DNA of 64,000 nt from Undaria pinnatifida (taxonomy: Eukaryota > Sar > Phaeophyceae > Laminariales > Alariaceae), in contig JABAKD010000021.1 of the NCBI GenBank assembly GCA_012845835.1, positions 3,994,206-4,058,205 on the forward strand, written 5' to 3'. A model generated the notes under the pieces. It had not been told where the DNA came from. It did not search any database and saw only the letters and a list, made by a program, of their open reading frames with translations. Positions within the stretch are counted from its first letter, which is position 1. Each line of letters begins with the position of its first letter. The position numbers and the translations under genes are program-made. Shown here one piece after another: positions 34,184-45,584 of the stretch.

Positions 34184-37100
34184 ATAATGTGATACCGTAC
34201 GTGTGTGTCGATAGCTCATACTGCTGTTTGAGTGGGGGCCTGCTTCTTTTTTGCCATTAAGATCGTTCCTCATCAGGGCTGGACGCATGGGGGCTTATGG
34301 GCGCCAGAAGCCGATCCTGTTGCTCGTTGTGGCAGTAGGGTGTCGAGGTGTTCTTCTCCCGTATGTGCCATATTTGATATATATGTTGTTTGGAAAATCC
34401 ATTCACGTCACGATTATTTTCGTTGGTAACCGTCATAGTATTTCCCTATGGTTAGGATACGGTGTTTTTCATATTTCGAAGTATGTATCATAGTGTGATA
34501 CCGTACGTGTGTGTCGATAGCTTGTTGTACCGTGGTCTGAGTGGCGGCCTGCCTTCTTTTTTTAAATGAAGCTCGTTCCTGCCCAGGACGGGAGGCATGG
34601 GGGCTCGTAAGCGCCAGACGCTGAGCCTGTTGCTCGTGGGCTCGTGGGGGCCGGAGGGTTTCGAGGTGCTCATCTCCCGTGTGTGCAAGATTTGGTATCA
34701 ATTTTGTTTGCAAAATCCATTCATGTCACGATTCTTTTTTTTGTCTGTAACCGTCATAATATTTCCCTATCGTTAGGATACGATCTTTTCTATACTTCGA
34801 AATTTGAATCACAGTGTGATACCGTACGTGTGCGTCGATAGCTCGTACCGTGGTCTGAGTGGAGGCCTGTTTTTTTTGCCATGAAGAACGTTTCTCGCCA
34901 GGACGGGAGGCATGGGGGCTCGTGAGCGCCAGAAGCCAAGCCTGTTGCTCGTGGTGGCATGATGGTGTCGAGGTGTTCTTCACCCGTGTTTGCAAGATTC
35001 GGTATCTTTTTTATTTGAAAAATACATTCATGTCACAGTTATTTTTGTCAGTAACCGTCATAGTATTTCCATATGAGTAGGATATGGTGATTTTCATTCT
35101 TCGAAGTATGTATCATAGTGTGCTACCGTACGTGTGTGTCGATAGCTCGTACCGTAGTCAGAGTGGGGGCTCCCATATTTTCGCCATAAAAATCAATTCT
35201 CCCCAGGACGGGGGGCATGGGGGCTCGTGAGCGCCAGCAGACGAGCGTGTTGCTCGTGGTGGAGGAAGAATGTGAAGGTATTCTTCTCCCGTGTGTGCAA
35301 GTTTCGGTATCTATTTTCTTCGGAAATCCATTCATGTCACGATTCGTTTTGTCAGTAACCGTCATAGCATTTCCGTATATTTATAATACGATATTTTTCA
35401 TACTTCCAGGTATGTATCACAGTGTGATACCGTACGTGTGTGTCGATAGCTCGTACCGTGGTCTGAGTGGACACTTGCTTCTATTTTGCCATAAGATCGT
35501 TCCTCCCCTGGACTAAAGGCATCAGGCTCGTGAGCGGCAGAAGCCGAGCCTGTTGCTTGTGGTGGCAGGAAGGTGTCGAGGTGTTCTTCTCCCGTGCGTG
35601 CATGATTCGATATCTTTTTTTTTCGGAAAATCTATTCATGTCACGATTATTTTCGTCAGAAACCGTTATAGTATATCCCTATGGTTAAGATACGATGTTT
35701 TTCATACTTCTAAGTATTTATCATAGTGTGATACCGTACGTGTGTGTCGATCGCTCGTACCGTACTCTGAGTGGGGACCTGCTTTCGTTATGCCATGAAG
35801 ATCGTTCCTCTCCAGAACGGGAGGCATGGGGGCACGTGAGCGGCAGAAGACGAGCCTGTTGCTCGTGGTGGCAGGAGGGTGTCGAGGTGTTTTTCTCCCG
35901 TGTGTGCAAGATTCGGTATGTATTTTGTTCGGAAAATCCATTCATGTCACGATTCTTTTTGTCAGTAACCGTCATAGTATTTCCCTATGGTTAGTGTACG
36001 ATATTTTTTATTGTTCGAAGTATGTATCATAATGTGATACCGTGCGTGTGTGTCGATCGCTAGTACCGTAGTCTGAGTGGGGGCCTCCTTCTTTTTTGCC
36101 ATGAAGATCGTTCCTCCCCTAGACGGGAGGAATGGGGGTTCGAGAGCGGCAGAAGCCGAGCCTGTTGCTCGTGGTGGCAGAAGGGTGTCCAGGTGTTCTT
36201 CTCCCGCGTGTGCACGATTCGAAATTGTTTTTGTTTGAAAAAAAAAAACATGTCAGGATTGTTCTTTTCAGTAACCGTCATAGTATTTCCTTATGGTTAG
36301 GATACGATCTTCTTCCTACTTCTATGTATCATAGTGTGGTATCGTACGTGTGTGTCGATAGCTCGTACCGTAGTCTGAGTGAGAGCCTGCTTCTTGTTTG
36401 CCATGAAGATCGTTACTCCCCAGGACGGGAGCCATGGGCGCTTGTAAGCGCCAAAAGCCGAGCCTGTCGCTCGTGGTGGCAGGAGGAGGGTCTCGAGGTG
36501 TCGTTCTCCCTTGTGTGCAATATTCGGCATTTATTTTGTTTGGAAATCCATTCATGTCACGATTCGTTTTGTCCGTAACCGTCATAGCACTTCCCTATGG
36601 TTAAGATACCATATTTTTCATACTTCGAAGTATGTATCATAGTGTGATACCGTACGTGTGTGTCGATAGCTCGTACCGTAGTCTGAGTGGGGGCCTGCCT
36701 TTATTTTGCCATGAAGATCGTTCCTCCATTGGACGCGAGGCGTGGGGGCTCGTTAGAGGCAGAAGACGAGCCTGTTGCTCGTGGTGGCAAGAGGGTGTCG
36801 AGGTGTTCTTTTCCCGTGTGTGAAAGATTCTGTATCTATTTTGTTAGGAAATTACATTCATGTCACGATTCTTTTTGTCCGTAACCGTCATAGTATTTCC
36901 CTTTGGTAAGTATACGATATTTTTCATTCTTCGTAGTATGTATCATAGTGTGATACCGTGCGTGTGTGTCGATAGGTCGTACAATAGTCTAAGTGGGGGC
37001 CTGCTTCGTTTTTGCCATGAAGCTCGTTCCTGCCCAGGACGGGAGGCGTGGGGGCTCGTGAGCAACACAAGCCGAGCCTGTTGCTTGTGGTGGCAGGATG

Positions 37101-37920
37101 GTGACGAGGTGTTCTTCTCCCGTGTGTGCAAGATTCGGTATCTATTTTGTTTGGAAAATCGATTCATGTCACGATCCTTTTTGTCAGCAACCGTCATAGT
37201 ATTTCCCTATGGTAAAGATACGATATATTCATCCTTCGAATTATGTATCATATTGCGATACCGTACGTGTGTGTCGATCGCTCGTACTGTACAGCCTGAT
37301 TGGGGGCCTGCTTCTTTTTGCCATGAAGATTGTTCCTGCCCAGAACGGGAGACGTGGGGCCTCGTGAGCGCCAGGAGCCGAGCCTGTTGCTCGTGGTGGC
37401 AGGAGGGTGTCGAGGTGTTATTCTCCCGTGTGTGCACGATTCTGTATCTATTTTGTTCGGAAAATCCATTCATGTCACGATTCTTGTTGTAAGTGACCGT
37501 CATAGTATTTCCTTCGGTTAGGATACGATCTTTTTCATACTTCGGAGTATATATGATAGTGTGGTATCGTACGTGTGGGTCGATAGCTCGTACCGTAGTC
37601 TGAGTGAGGGCCTGCTTCTTGTTTGCCATGAAGATCGTTACTCCCCAGGACGGGAGCCATGGGCGCTCGTGAGCGCCAAAAGCCGAGCCTGTCGCTGGTG
37701 GTGGCAGGAGGAGGGTCTCGAGGTGTCGTTCTCCCTTGTGTGCAATGTTCGGTATCTATCTTGGTTGGAAATCCATTCATGTCACGATTCGTTTCGTCCG
37801 TAACCGTCATAGCACTTCCCTATGGTTAAGATACGATATTTTTCATACTTCGAAGTATGTGTCATAGTGTGATACCGCACGTGTGTCGATAGCTCGTACC
37901 GTAGTCTGAGTGGGGGCCTG
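34184..37920. repeat. Satellite array, block 6 (variant with catacttcgaagtatg)
   Basis: About twelve monomers, slightly longer (about 300-306 bp) than in the left blocks. Here the sequence before the tatcatag motif is catacttcgaagtatg, a perfect 16-bp palindrome in several units, instead of catatg. A four-unit higher-order repeat of about 1.22 kb is visible: the unit around 36,310-36,590 recurs at 37,530-37,810 with shared rare features such as aggaggagggtctcgag. The last four bases, cctg (37,917-37,920), are duplicated after the next insertion. Confidence 0.9.
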
Positions 37921-38292
37921 TGTTTAGGTTAAAGTGGGTTATTAGTCCGTTTGACCACTTGCAAAAGGTTAACCTATAGCTTACCCAAACTAAGCCTTAT
38001 AACACTCTCCCCCCCTGAAACGGCGGAATAGCAGGTCGGCCGGGTATACGGGCGGACCTGTCAATATATCCAAGCCGTTTCACTTCCTGGGGATACCGGG
38101 GAGAGTATTTTTCGAGTTCGCCATGGGAAAATCTGAAAAAGTTTATTATGGTGGATGTGGGGATCGAACCCACGACCCAAAAACCCATGGTCTGTCGACG
38201 ACGCCATTTGTTAAGGAATTAGTGGGGTATTAGTCCGTTTGACCACTTGCAACTGGTTAACCTATAGCTTACCCAAGCTAAGCCTTATAACA
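37921..38292 (-). mobile_element. TRIM-like element, complete, with CCTG target duplication
   Basis: The cleanest copy. Terminal repeats 37,921-38,004 and 38,209-38,292 are 84 bp each. CCTG precedes the element (37,917-37,920) and follows it (38,293-38,296), and removing element plus one CCTG restores an uninterrupted satellite monomer (gggggcctgcttctttt). The internal part of about 204 bp holds, on the minus strand, the PBS-like TGG motif next to the 5' repeat and the polypurine tract next to the 3' repeat. No coding capacity. Mobilisation would require proteins from another LTR element. Confidence 0.92.
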
Positions 38293-38484
38293 CCTGCTTC
38301 TTTTTTGCCATGAAGATCGTTCCTCTCTAAGACGGGGGGCATGGGGGCTCGTGACCGGCAGAAGCCGAGCGTGTTGCTCGTGGTGGCAGAAAGGTGTCGA
38401 GGTGTTCTTCTCCCGTGTGTGCAAGATTTGGTTTCTGTTTTGTTTCGGAAAATCCGTTCATGTCACAATTGTTTTTGTCACTTA
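38293..38484. repeat. Satellite fragment between two TRIM insertions
   Basis: Remainder of the monomer split at 37,920 to the point where the next cluster inserts. It closely matches the ninth unit of the 2,831-bp higher-order repeat (compare 42,565-42,757), including 'gtgtgcaagatttggtttc' and caattgtttttgtcactta. Confidence 0.9.
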
Positions 38485-39258
38485 TGTTAAGGTTATTAGT
38501 GGGGTATTAGTCCGTTTGACCACTTGCAAAGGGTTAACCGATAGCTTACCCAAACTAAGCCTTATAACACTCTCCCCCCCTGAAACGGCGGGATAGCAGG
38601 TCGGCCGGATATACGGCGGACCTCTGTCAATATCCAAACCGTTTCATTTCCTGGGTATACCGGGGAGAGTATTTTTCAAGTTCGCCATGGGAAAATCTGA
38701 AAAAGTTTATTATGGTGGATGTGGGGATCGAACCCACGACCCAAAAACCCATGGTCTGTCGACGACGCCATTTGTTAAGGAAACTTAGTGGGGTATTAGT
38801 CCGTTTGACCACTTGCAACTGGTTAACCAATAGCTTACCCAAACTAAGCCTTTTAACACTCTCCCCCCCTGAAACGGCGGGATAGCAGGTCGGCCGGATA
38901 TACGGCGGACCTCTGTCAATATCCAAGCCGTTTCATTACCTGGGGATACCAGGAAGAGTATTTTTCAAGTTCGACATGGGGAAAATCTGAAAAGTTTATT
39001 GTTGTGGACGGTGGGGATCGAACCCACGACCCAAAAAACCCATGGTCTGTCGACGACGCCATTTGTTGAGGAATTAGAGAGGTATTAGTCCGTTTGACCA
39101 CTTGCAACTGGTTAACCAATAGCTTACCCAAACTAAGCCTTATAACACTCTCCCCCCCTGAAACGGCGGGATAGCAGGTCGGCCGGACATACGGGCGGAC
39201 CTGGCAATATATCCAAGCGGTTTCATTCCCTGGGGACACCAAGGAGAGTATTTTCAAG
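38485..39258 (-). mobile_element. TRIM tandem array, minus orientation (three terminal repeats)
   Basis: Terminal repeats at 38,485-38,569, 38,773-38,858 and 39,064-39,147 alternate with two complete internal parts; a third internal part is cut off at about 39,258 and meets the inverted half. Sharing of terminal repeats between neighbours is what unequal recombination between LTRs produces. CTTA at 38,481-38,484 is the left target duplication of the whole cluster. Confidence 0.88.
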
Positions 39259-39922
39259 TGTTATAAGGCTTAGTTTGGGTAAGCTATTGGTTAACCAGTT
39301 GCAAGTGGTCAAACGGACTAATACCCCACCAATTCCTTAACAAATGGCGTCGTCGACAGACCATGGGTTTTTGGGTCGTAGGTTCGATCCCCACATCCAC
39401 CATAATAAACTTTTTCAGATTTTCCCATGGCGAACTTGAAAAATACTCTCCCCGGTATACCCAGGAAATGAAACGGTTTGGATATATTGACAGAGGTCCG
39501 CCGTATATCCGGCCGACCTGCTATCCCGCCGTTTCAGGGGGGGAGAGTGTTAAAAGGCTTAGTTTGGGTAAGCTATTGGTTAACCTTTTGCAAGTGGTCA
39601 AACGGACTAATACCCCACTAATTCCTTAACAAAAATGGCGTCGTCGACAGACCATGGGTTTTTGGGTCGTGGGTTCGATCCCCACCATCCACAATGATAA
39701 ACTTTTCAGACTTTCCCCATGTCGAACTTGAAAAACACTCTCCCTGGTATCCCCAGGAAATGAAACGGCTTGGGTAAATGACAGGTCCGCCCGTGTATCC
39801 GGCCGACCTGCTATCCCGCCGTTTAAGGGGGGGAGAGTGTTATAAGGCTTAGTTTGGGTAAGCTATTGGTTAACCAGTTGCAAGTGGTCAAACGGACTAA
39901 TACCCCACTATAAACCTTAACA
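39259..39922 (+). mobile_element. TRIM tandem array, plus orientation (three terminal repeats)
   Basis: Terminal repeats at 39,259-39,342, 39,548-39,631 and 39,838-39,922 with two internal parts. It is followed by CTTA (39,923-39,926), identical to the bases before 38,485. Removing 38,485-39,922 and one CTTA restores the satellite sequence gtcacttaccgtcatag seen at 42,752 and 45,582. Both halves were therefore delivered to, or built up at, a single insertion site. Confidence 0.88.
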
Positions 39923-42753
39923 CTTACCGTCATAGCATGTCCCTATGGTTAGGATACGATCTTTTTCATACTTCGAGGTATGCATCATAGTGTGATACCG
40001 TGCGTGTGTGTCGATAGCTCGTACCGTTGTCTGAGTGGGGGCATGCTTCTTTTTTGCCATGAAGATCGTTCCTGCCAAGGAAGGGAGGCATGGGGGCTCG
40101 TGAGCGGCAGAAGCCGAGCCTGTTGCTCGTAGGCTCGTGGTGGCAGGGGAGTGTCGATGTGTCCTTCTCCCGTGTGTGCAAGATTCGCCATCTTTTTTGT
40201 GTGGAAAATCAGTTCATGTCACTTTTCATTTTGTCAGTTATCGTCATAGGTTTTACCCATGGATAGTATACGATATTTTTCATACTTCGATACTTCGAAG
40301 TATATATGTATCATATTGTGATACCGTACGCGTGTGTCGATAGCTCGTACCGTAGTCTGAGTGGGGCCTTGTTTCTTTTTTGCCATGGAGATCGTTCCTC
40401 CCCAGGACGGGAGGCATGGGGGATCGTGAACGATAAACGCCGGGGCCTGTTGCTCGTGGGCTCGTGGTGGCAGGAATATGTCGATGTGTTCTTCTCTTGT
40501 GTGTGCAAGATTCGGTGTCTATTTTGTTAGAAAAATCAATTCATGTCACATTTCTATTTGTCAGTAACCGTCATAGCTTTTCCCTATGGTTGGAGTACTG
40601 TACGATCTTTGTCATACTTCGAGGTATGCATCATAGTGTGATACCGTACGTGTGTGTCGATAGCTCGTACCGTAGCCAGAGTAGGGGCCTGCTTCGTTTT
40701 TGCCATGAAGATTGTTCCTGCTCAGGCCGGGAGGCATGAGAGCTCGTGAGCGATAAAAGCCGGGACCTGTTGCTCGTGGGCTCGTGGTGGCAGGAATATG
40801 CCGAGGTGATCTTCTCCCGTGTGTGCAAGATTCAGCATCTATTTTGTTTGAAAATCCATTAGATTTACAAATATTGTTGTCAGTGACCGTCATAGCATTT
40901 CCCTATGTTAAGGACACGTTATTTTTCATTCTTGGAAAGTATGTATCATAATGTGATACCGTACGTGTGTGTCGATAGCGCATACCGTAGCCTGAGTGGA
41001 GGCTTGCTTCTCTTTTGCCACAAACATCGTTCTTCCCGAGGACGGGAGCCATGGAGGCTCGTGACCGACAGAAGCCGAGCCTGTTGATCGTGGGCTCGTG
41101 GTGGCAGGATGGTGTCGAGGTGTTTTTCTCCCGTGTGTGCAAGATTCGGTATCTATTTTGTTTGGAAAATCCATTCATGTCGCAATTAATTATATTTGTC
41201 AGTAACCGCTATAGTAATTCCCTATGTTTATGATACGATCTTTTTCATACTTCGGAGTATGCATCATAGTGTGATACCGTACGTGTGTGTCGATGGCTCG
41301 TATCGTAGTCTGAGTGGGGGCCTGCTTTTCTTTTCCCATGAAGATCGTTCCTCCTTAGGACGGGAGGCATGGGGGCTCGTGAGCGCCTGAGGCCGAGCCT
41401 GTTGCTCGTGGGCTCGTGGTGGCGGGAAAATGTCGAGGTGTTCTTCCCCCGTGGGTGCAAGATTCGGTATCTATTTCGTTTGGAAAATCCATTCATGTCA
41501 CAATTATATTTGTCAATAACCGTCATAGCATTTTTCTATGGTTAGGATACGATCTGTTTCATACTTCGAGGTATGTATCATAGTGTGATACCGTACGTGT
41601 GTGTCGATAGCTCGTACCGTAGTCTGAGTGGGGGCTTGCTTCTCGATTGCCATCAAGATCGTTCTTCCCGAGTACGGGAGGCATGGTGGCTCGTGAACGC
41701 CTGAGGCCGAGCCTGTTGCTCGTGGCCTTGTTGTGGCAGGAGAATGTCGAGGTGTCCTTCTCCCGTGTGTGCAAGATTCGGTATCTATTTTGTTTGAAAA
41801 ATCCATTCATGTCACAGTTCTTTTTGTCGGTAACCGTCATAGCATCTTCCTATGGTTAGGATACGGTGTTTTTAGTACTTGAAAGTATGTGAAATAGTGT
41901 GATACCGTACGTGTGTGCCGATAGCTTGTACCGTAGTCTGAGTTGGGCCTTGCTTCTTTTTTGCCACGAAGATCGTTCCTCTCCAAGACGGGATGCATGG
42001 GGGCTCGTGAGCGCCAAACGCCGAGCCTTTTGCTCGTGGGCTTGTGGTGGCAGGAAATTGTCGAGGTGGTCTTCTCCCGTGTGTGCAAGATTCGGTATAT
42101 ATTTGTTTATCAAAAATCCGTTCATGTCACAATTCGTTTTGTCAGTAACCGTCATAGTATTTCCTCTTGGATAGGATACGATCTTATTCACACTTCGAAG
42201 TATGTATCATAGTATGATACCGTACGTGTGTGTCGATAGATCGTACCGTAGACTGATTGGGGGCCTGCTTCGTTTATGCCATAAAGATCGTACCTCCCCA
42301 GGACGAGTCGCATGGGGGCTTGTGAGCGCCAGAAGCCGAGACTGTTGCTCGTGGTGGCAGGAGGGTGTCGAGGTGTTCTTCTCCCGTGTGTGCAAGATTC
42401 GGTATTTTTTTGTTTGGAAAATCCATTCATGTCACGATTCGCGTTGTTACGAACCGCTATAGTATTTCCCTATCGCTAGGATACGATCTTTTCCATACTT
42501 CGAAGTATGTATCATAGTGTGATACCGCGTGTGTGTCGATAGCTCGTACCGCAGTCTGAGTGGGGGCCTGCTTTTTTTTTGCCATAAAGATCGTTCCTCC
42601 CCGGGACGGAAGGAATGGGGGTGCATGAGCGGCAGAAGCCGAGCCTGTTGCTCGTGGTGGCAGGAGGGTGTCGAGGTGTTCTTCTCCCGTGTGTGCAAGA
42701 TTTGGTTTCTGTTTTGTTTGGAAAATCCGTTCATGTCACAATTGTTTTTGTCA
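39923..42753. repeat. 2,831-bp higher-order repeat, copy A
   Basis: Nine satellite monomers averaging about 314 bp. Some carry a duplicated piece, gggctcgtggtggcagg preceded by a second ctcgtggg, which makes them longer. Start and end are defined by the cttaccgtcatagcatgtcc junction, repeated at 42,754 and 45,585. Copy A differs from B by few visible substitutions (for example cgttgtctgag here, cgtagtctgag in B). Confidence 0.92.
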
Positions 42754-45584
42754 CTTACCGTCATAGCATGTCCCTATGGTTAGGATACGATCTTTTTCAT
42801 ACTTCGAGGTATGCATCATAGTGTGATACCGTGCGTGTGTGTCGATAGCTCGTACCGTAGTCTGAGTGGGGGCATGCTTCTTTTTTGCCATGAAGATCGT
42901 TCCTGCCAAGGAAGGGAGGCATGGGGGCTCGTGAGCGGCAGAAGCCGAGCCTGTTGCTCGTAGGCTCGTGGTGGCAGGGGAGTGTCGTTGTGTCCTTCTC
43001 CCGTGTGTGCAAGATTCGCCATCTTTTTTGTGTGGAAAATCAGTTCATGTCACTTTTCATTTTGTCAGTTATCGTCATAGGTTTTACCCATGGATAGTAT
43101 ACGATATTTTTCATACTTCGATACTTCGAAGTATATATGTATCATATTGTGATACCGTACGCCTGTGTCGATAGCTCGTACCGTAGTCTGAGTGGGGCCT
43201 TGTTTCTTTTTTGCCATGGAGATCGTTCCTCCCCAGGACGGGAGGCATGGGGGATCGTGAACGATAAACGCCGGGGCCTGTTGCTCGTGGGCTCGTGGTG
43301 GCAGGAATATGTCGATGTGTTCTTCTCTTGTGTGTGCAAGATTCGGTGTCTATTTTGTTAGAAAAATCAATTCATGTCACATTTCTATTTGTCAGTAACC
43401 GTCATAGCTTTTCCCTATGGTTGGAGTACTGTACGATCTTTGTCATACTTCGAGGTATGCATCATAGTGTGATACCGTACGTGTGTGTCGATAGCTCGTA
43501 CCGTAGCCAGAGTAGGGGCCTGCTTCGTTTTTGCCATGAAGATTGTTCCTGCTCAGGCCGGGAGGCATGAGAGCTCGTGAGCGATAAAAGCCGGGACCTG
43601 TTGCTCGTGGGCTCGTGGTGGCAGGAATATGTCGAGGTGATCTTCTCCCGTGTGTGCAAGATTCAGCATCTATTTTGTTTGAAAATCCATTAGATTTACA
43701 AATATTGTTGTCAGTGACCGTCATAGCATTTCCCTATGTTAAGGACACGTTATTTTTCATTCTTGGAAAGTATGTATCATAATGTGATACCGTACGTGTG
43801 TGTCGATAGCGCATACCGTAGCCTGAGTGGAGGCTTGCTTCTCTTTTGCCACAAACATCGTTCTTCCCGAGGACGGGAGCCATGGAGGCTCGTGACCGAC
43901 AGAAGCCGAGCCTGTTGATCGTGGGCTCGTGGTGGCAGGATGGTGTCGAGGTGTTTTTCTCCCGTGTGTGCAAGATTCGGTATCTATTTTGTTTGGAAAA
44001 TCCATTCATGTCGCAATTAATTATATTTGTCAGTAACCGCTATAGTAATTCCCTATGTTTATGATACGATCTTTTTCATACTTCGGAGTATGCATCATAG
44101 TGTGATACCGTACGTGTGTGTCGATGGCTCGTATCGTAGTCTGAGTGGGGGCCTGCTTTTCTTTTCCCATGAAGATCGTTCCTCCTTAGGACGGGAGGCA
44201 TGGGGGCTCGTGAGCGCCTGAGGCCGAGCCTGTTGCTCGTGGGCTCGTGGTGGCGGGAAAATGTCGAGGTGTTCTTCCCCCGTGGGTGCAAGATTCGGTA
44301 TCTATTTCGTTTGGAAAATCCATTCATGTCACAATTATATTTGTCAATAACCGTCATAGCATTTTTCTATGGTTAGGATACGATCTGTTTCATACTTCGA
44401 GGTATGTATCATAGTGTGATACCGTACGTGTGTGTCGATAGCTCGTACCGTAGTCTGAGTGGGGGCTTGCTTCTCGATTGCCATCAAGATCGTTCTTCCC
44501 GAGTACGGGAGGCATGGTGGCTCGTGAACGCCTGAGGCCGAGCCTGTTGCTCGTGGCCTTGTTGTGGCAGGAGAATGTCGAGGTGTCCTTCTCCCGTGTG
44601 TGCAAGATTCGGTATCTATTTTGTTTGAAAAATCCATTCATGTCACAGTTCTTTTTGTCGGTAACCGTCATAGCATCTTCCTATGGTTAGGATACGGTGT
44701 TTTTAGTACTTGAAAGTATGTGAAATAGTGTGATACCGTACGTGTGTGCCGATAGCTTGTACCGTAGTCTGAGTTGGGCCTTGCTTCTTTTTTGCCACGA
44801 AGATCGTTCCTCTCCAAGACGGGATGCATGGGGGCTCGTGAGCGCCAAACGCCGAGCCTTTTGCTCGTGGGCTTGTGGTGGCAGGAAATTGTCGAGGTGG
44901 TCTTCTCCCGTGTGTGCAAGATTCGGTATATATTTGTTTACCAAAAATCCGTTCATGTCACAATTCGTTTTGTCAGTAACCGTCATAGTATTTCCTCTTG
45001 GATAGGATACGATCTTATTCACACTTCGAAGTATGTATCATAGTATGATACCGTACGTGTGTGTCGATAGATCGTACCGTAGACTGATTGGGGGCCTGCT
45101 TCGTTTATGCCATAAAGATCGTACCTCCCCAGGACGAGTCGCATGGGGGCTTGTGAGCGCCAGAAGCCGAGACTGTTGCTCGTGGTGGCAGGAGGGTGTC
45201 GAGGTGTTCTTCTCCCGTGTGTGCAAGATTCGGTATTTTTTTGTTTGGAAAATCCATTCATGTCACGATTCGCGTTGTTACGAACCGCTATAGTATTTCC
45301 CTATCGCTAGGATACGATCTTTTCCATACTTCGAAGTATGTATCATAGTGTGATACCGCGTGTGTGTCGATAGCTCGTACCGCAGTCTGAGTGGGGGCCT
45401 GCTTTTTTTTTGCCATGAAGATCGTTCCTCCCCGGGACGGAAGGAATGGGGGTGCATGAGCGGCAGAAGCCGAGCCTGTTGCTCGTGGTGGCAGGAGGGT
45501 GTCGAGGTGTTCTTCTCCCGTGTGTGCAAGATTTGGTTTCTGTTTTGTTTGGAAAATCCGTTCATGTCACAATTGTTTTTGTCA
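42754..45584. repeat. 2,831-bp higher-order repeat, copy B
   Basis: Exactly the same length as copy A and nearly identical throughout. All internal monomer peculiarities (cttcgatacttcgaagtatatatg; cattcttggaaagtatg; tacttgaaagtatgtgaaatag) occur at the same offsets. Near-identity implies very recent amplification or ongoing homogenisation. Confidence 0.93.

Noticed and set aside
38150-38210. Functional tRNA gene at the gatcgaacccac motif
   Set aside because: Only T-arm and acceptor-like 3' parts are present; no matching 5' acceptor strand or anticodon arm at normal spacing. The motif belongs to the TRIM element.
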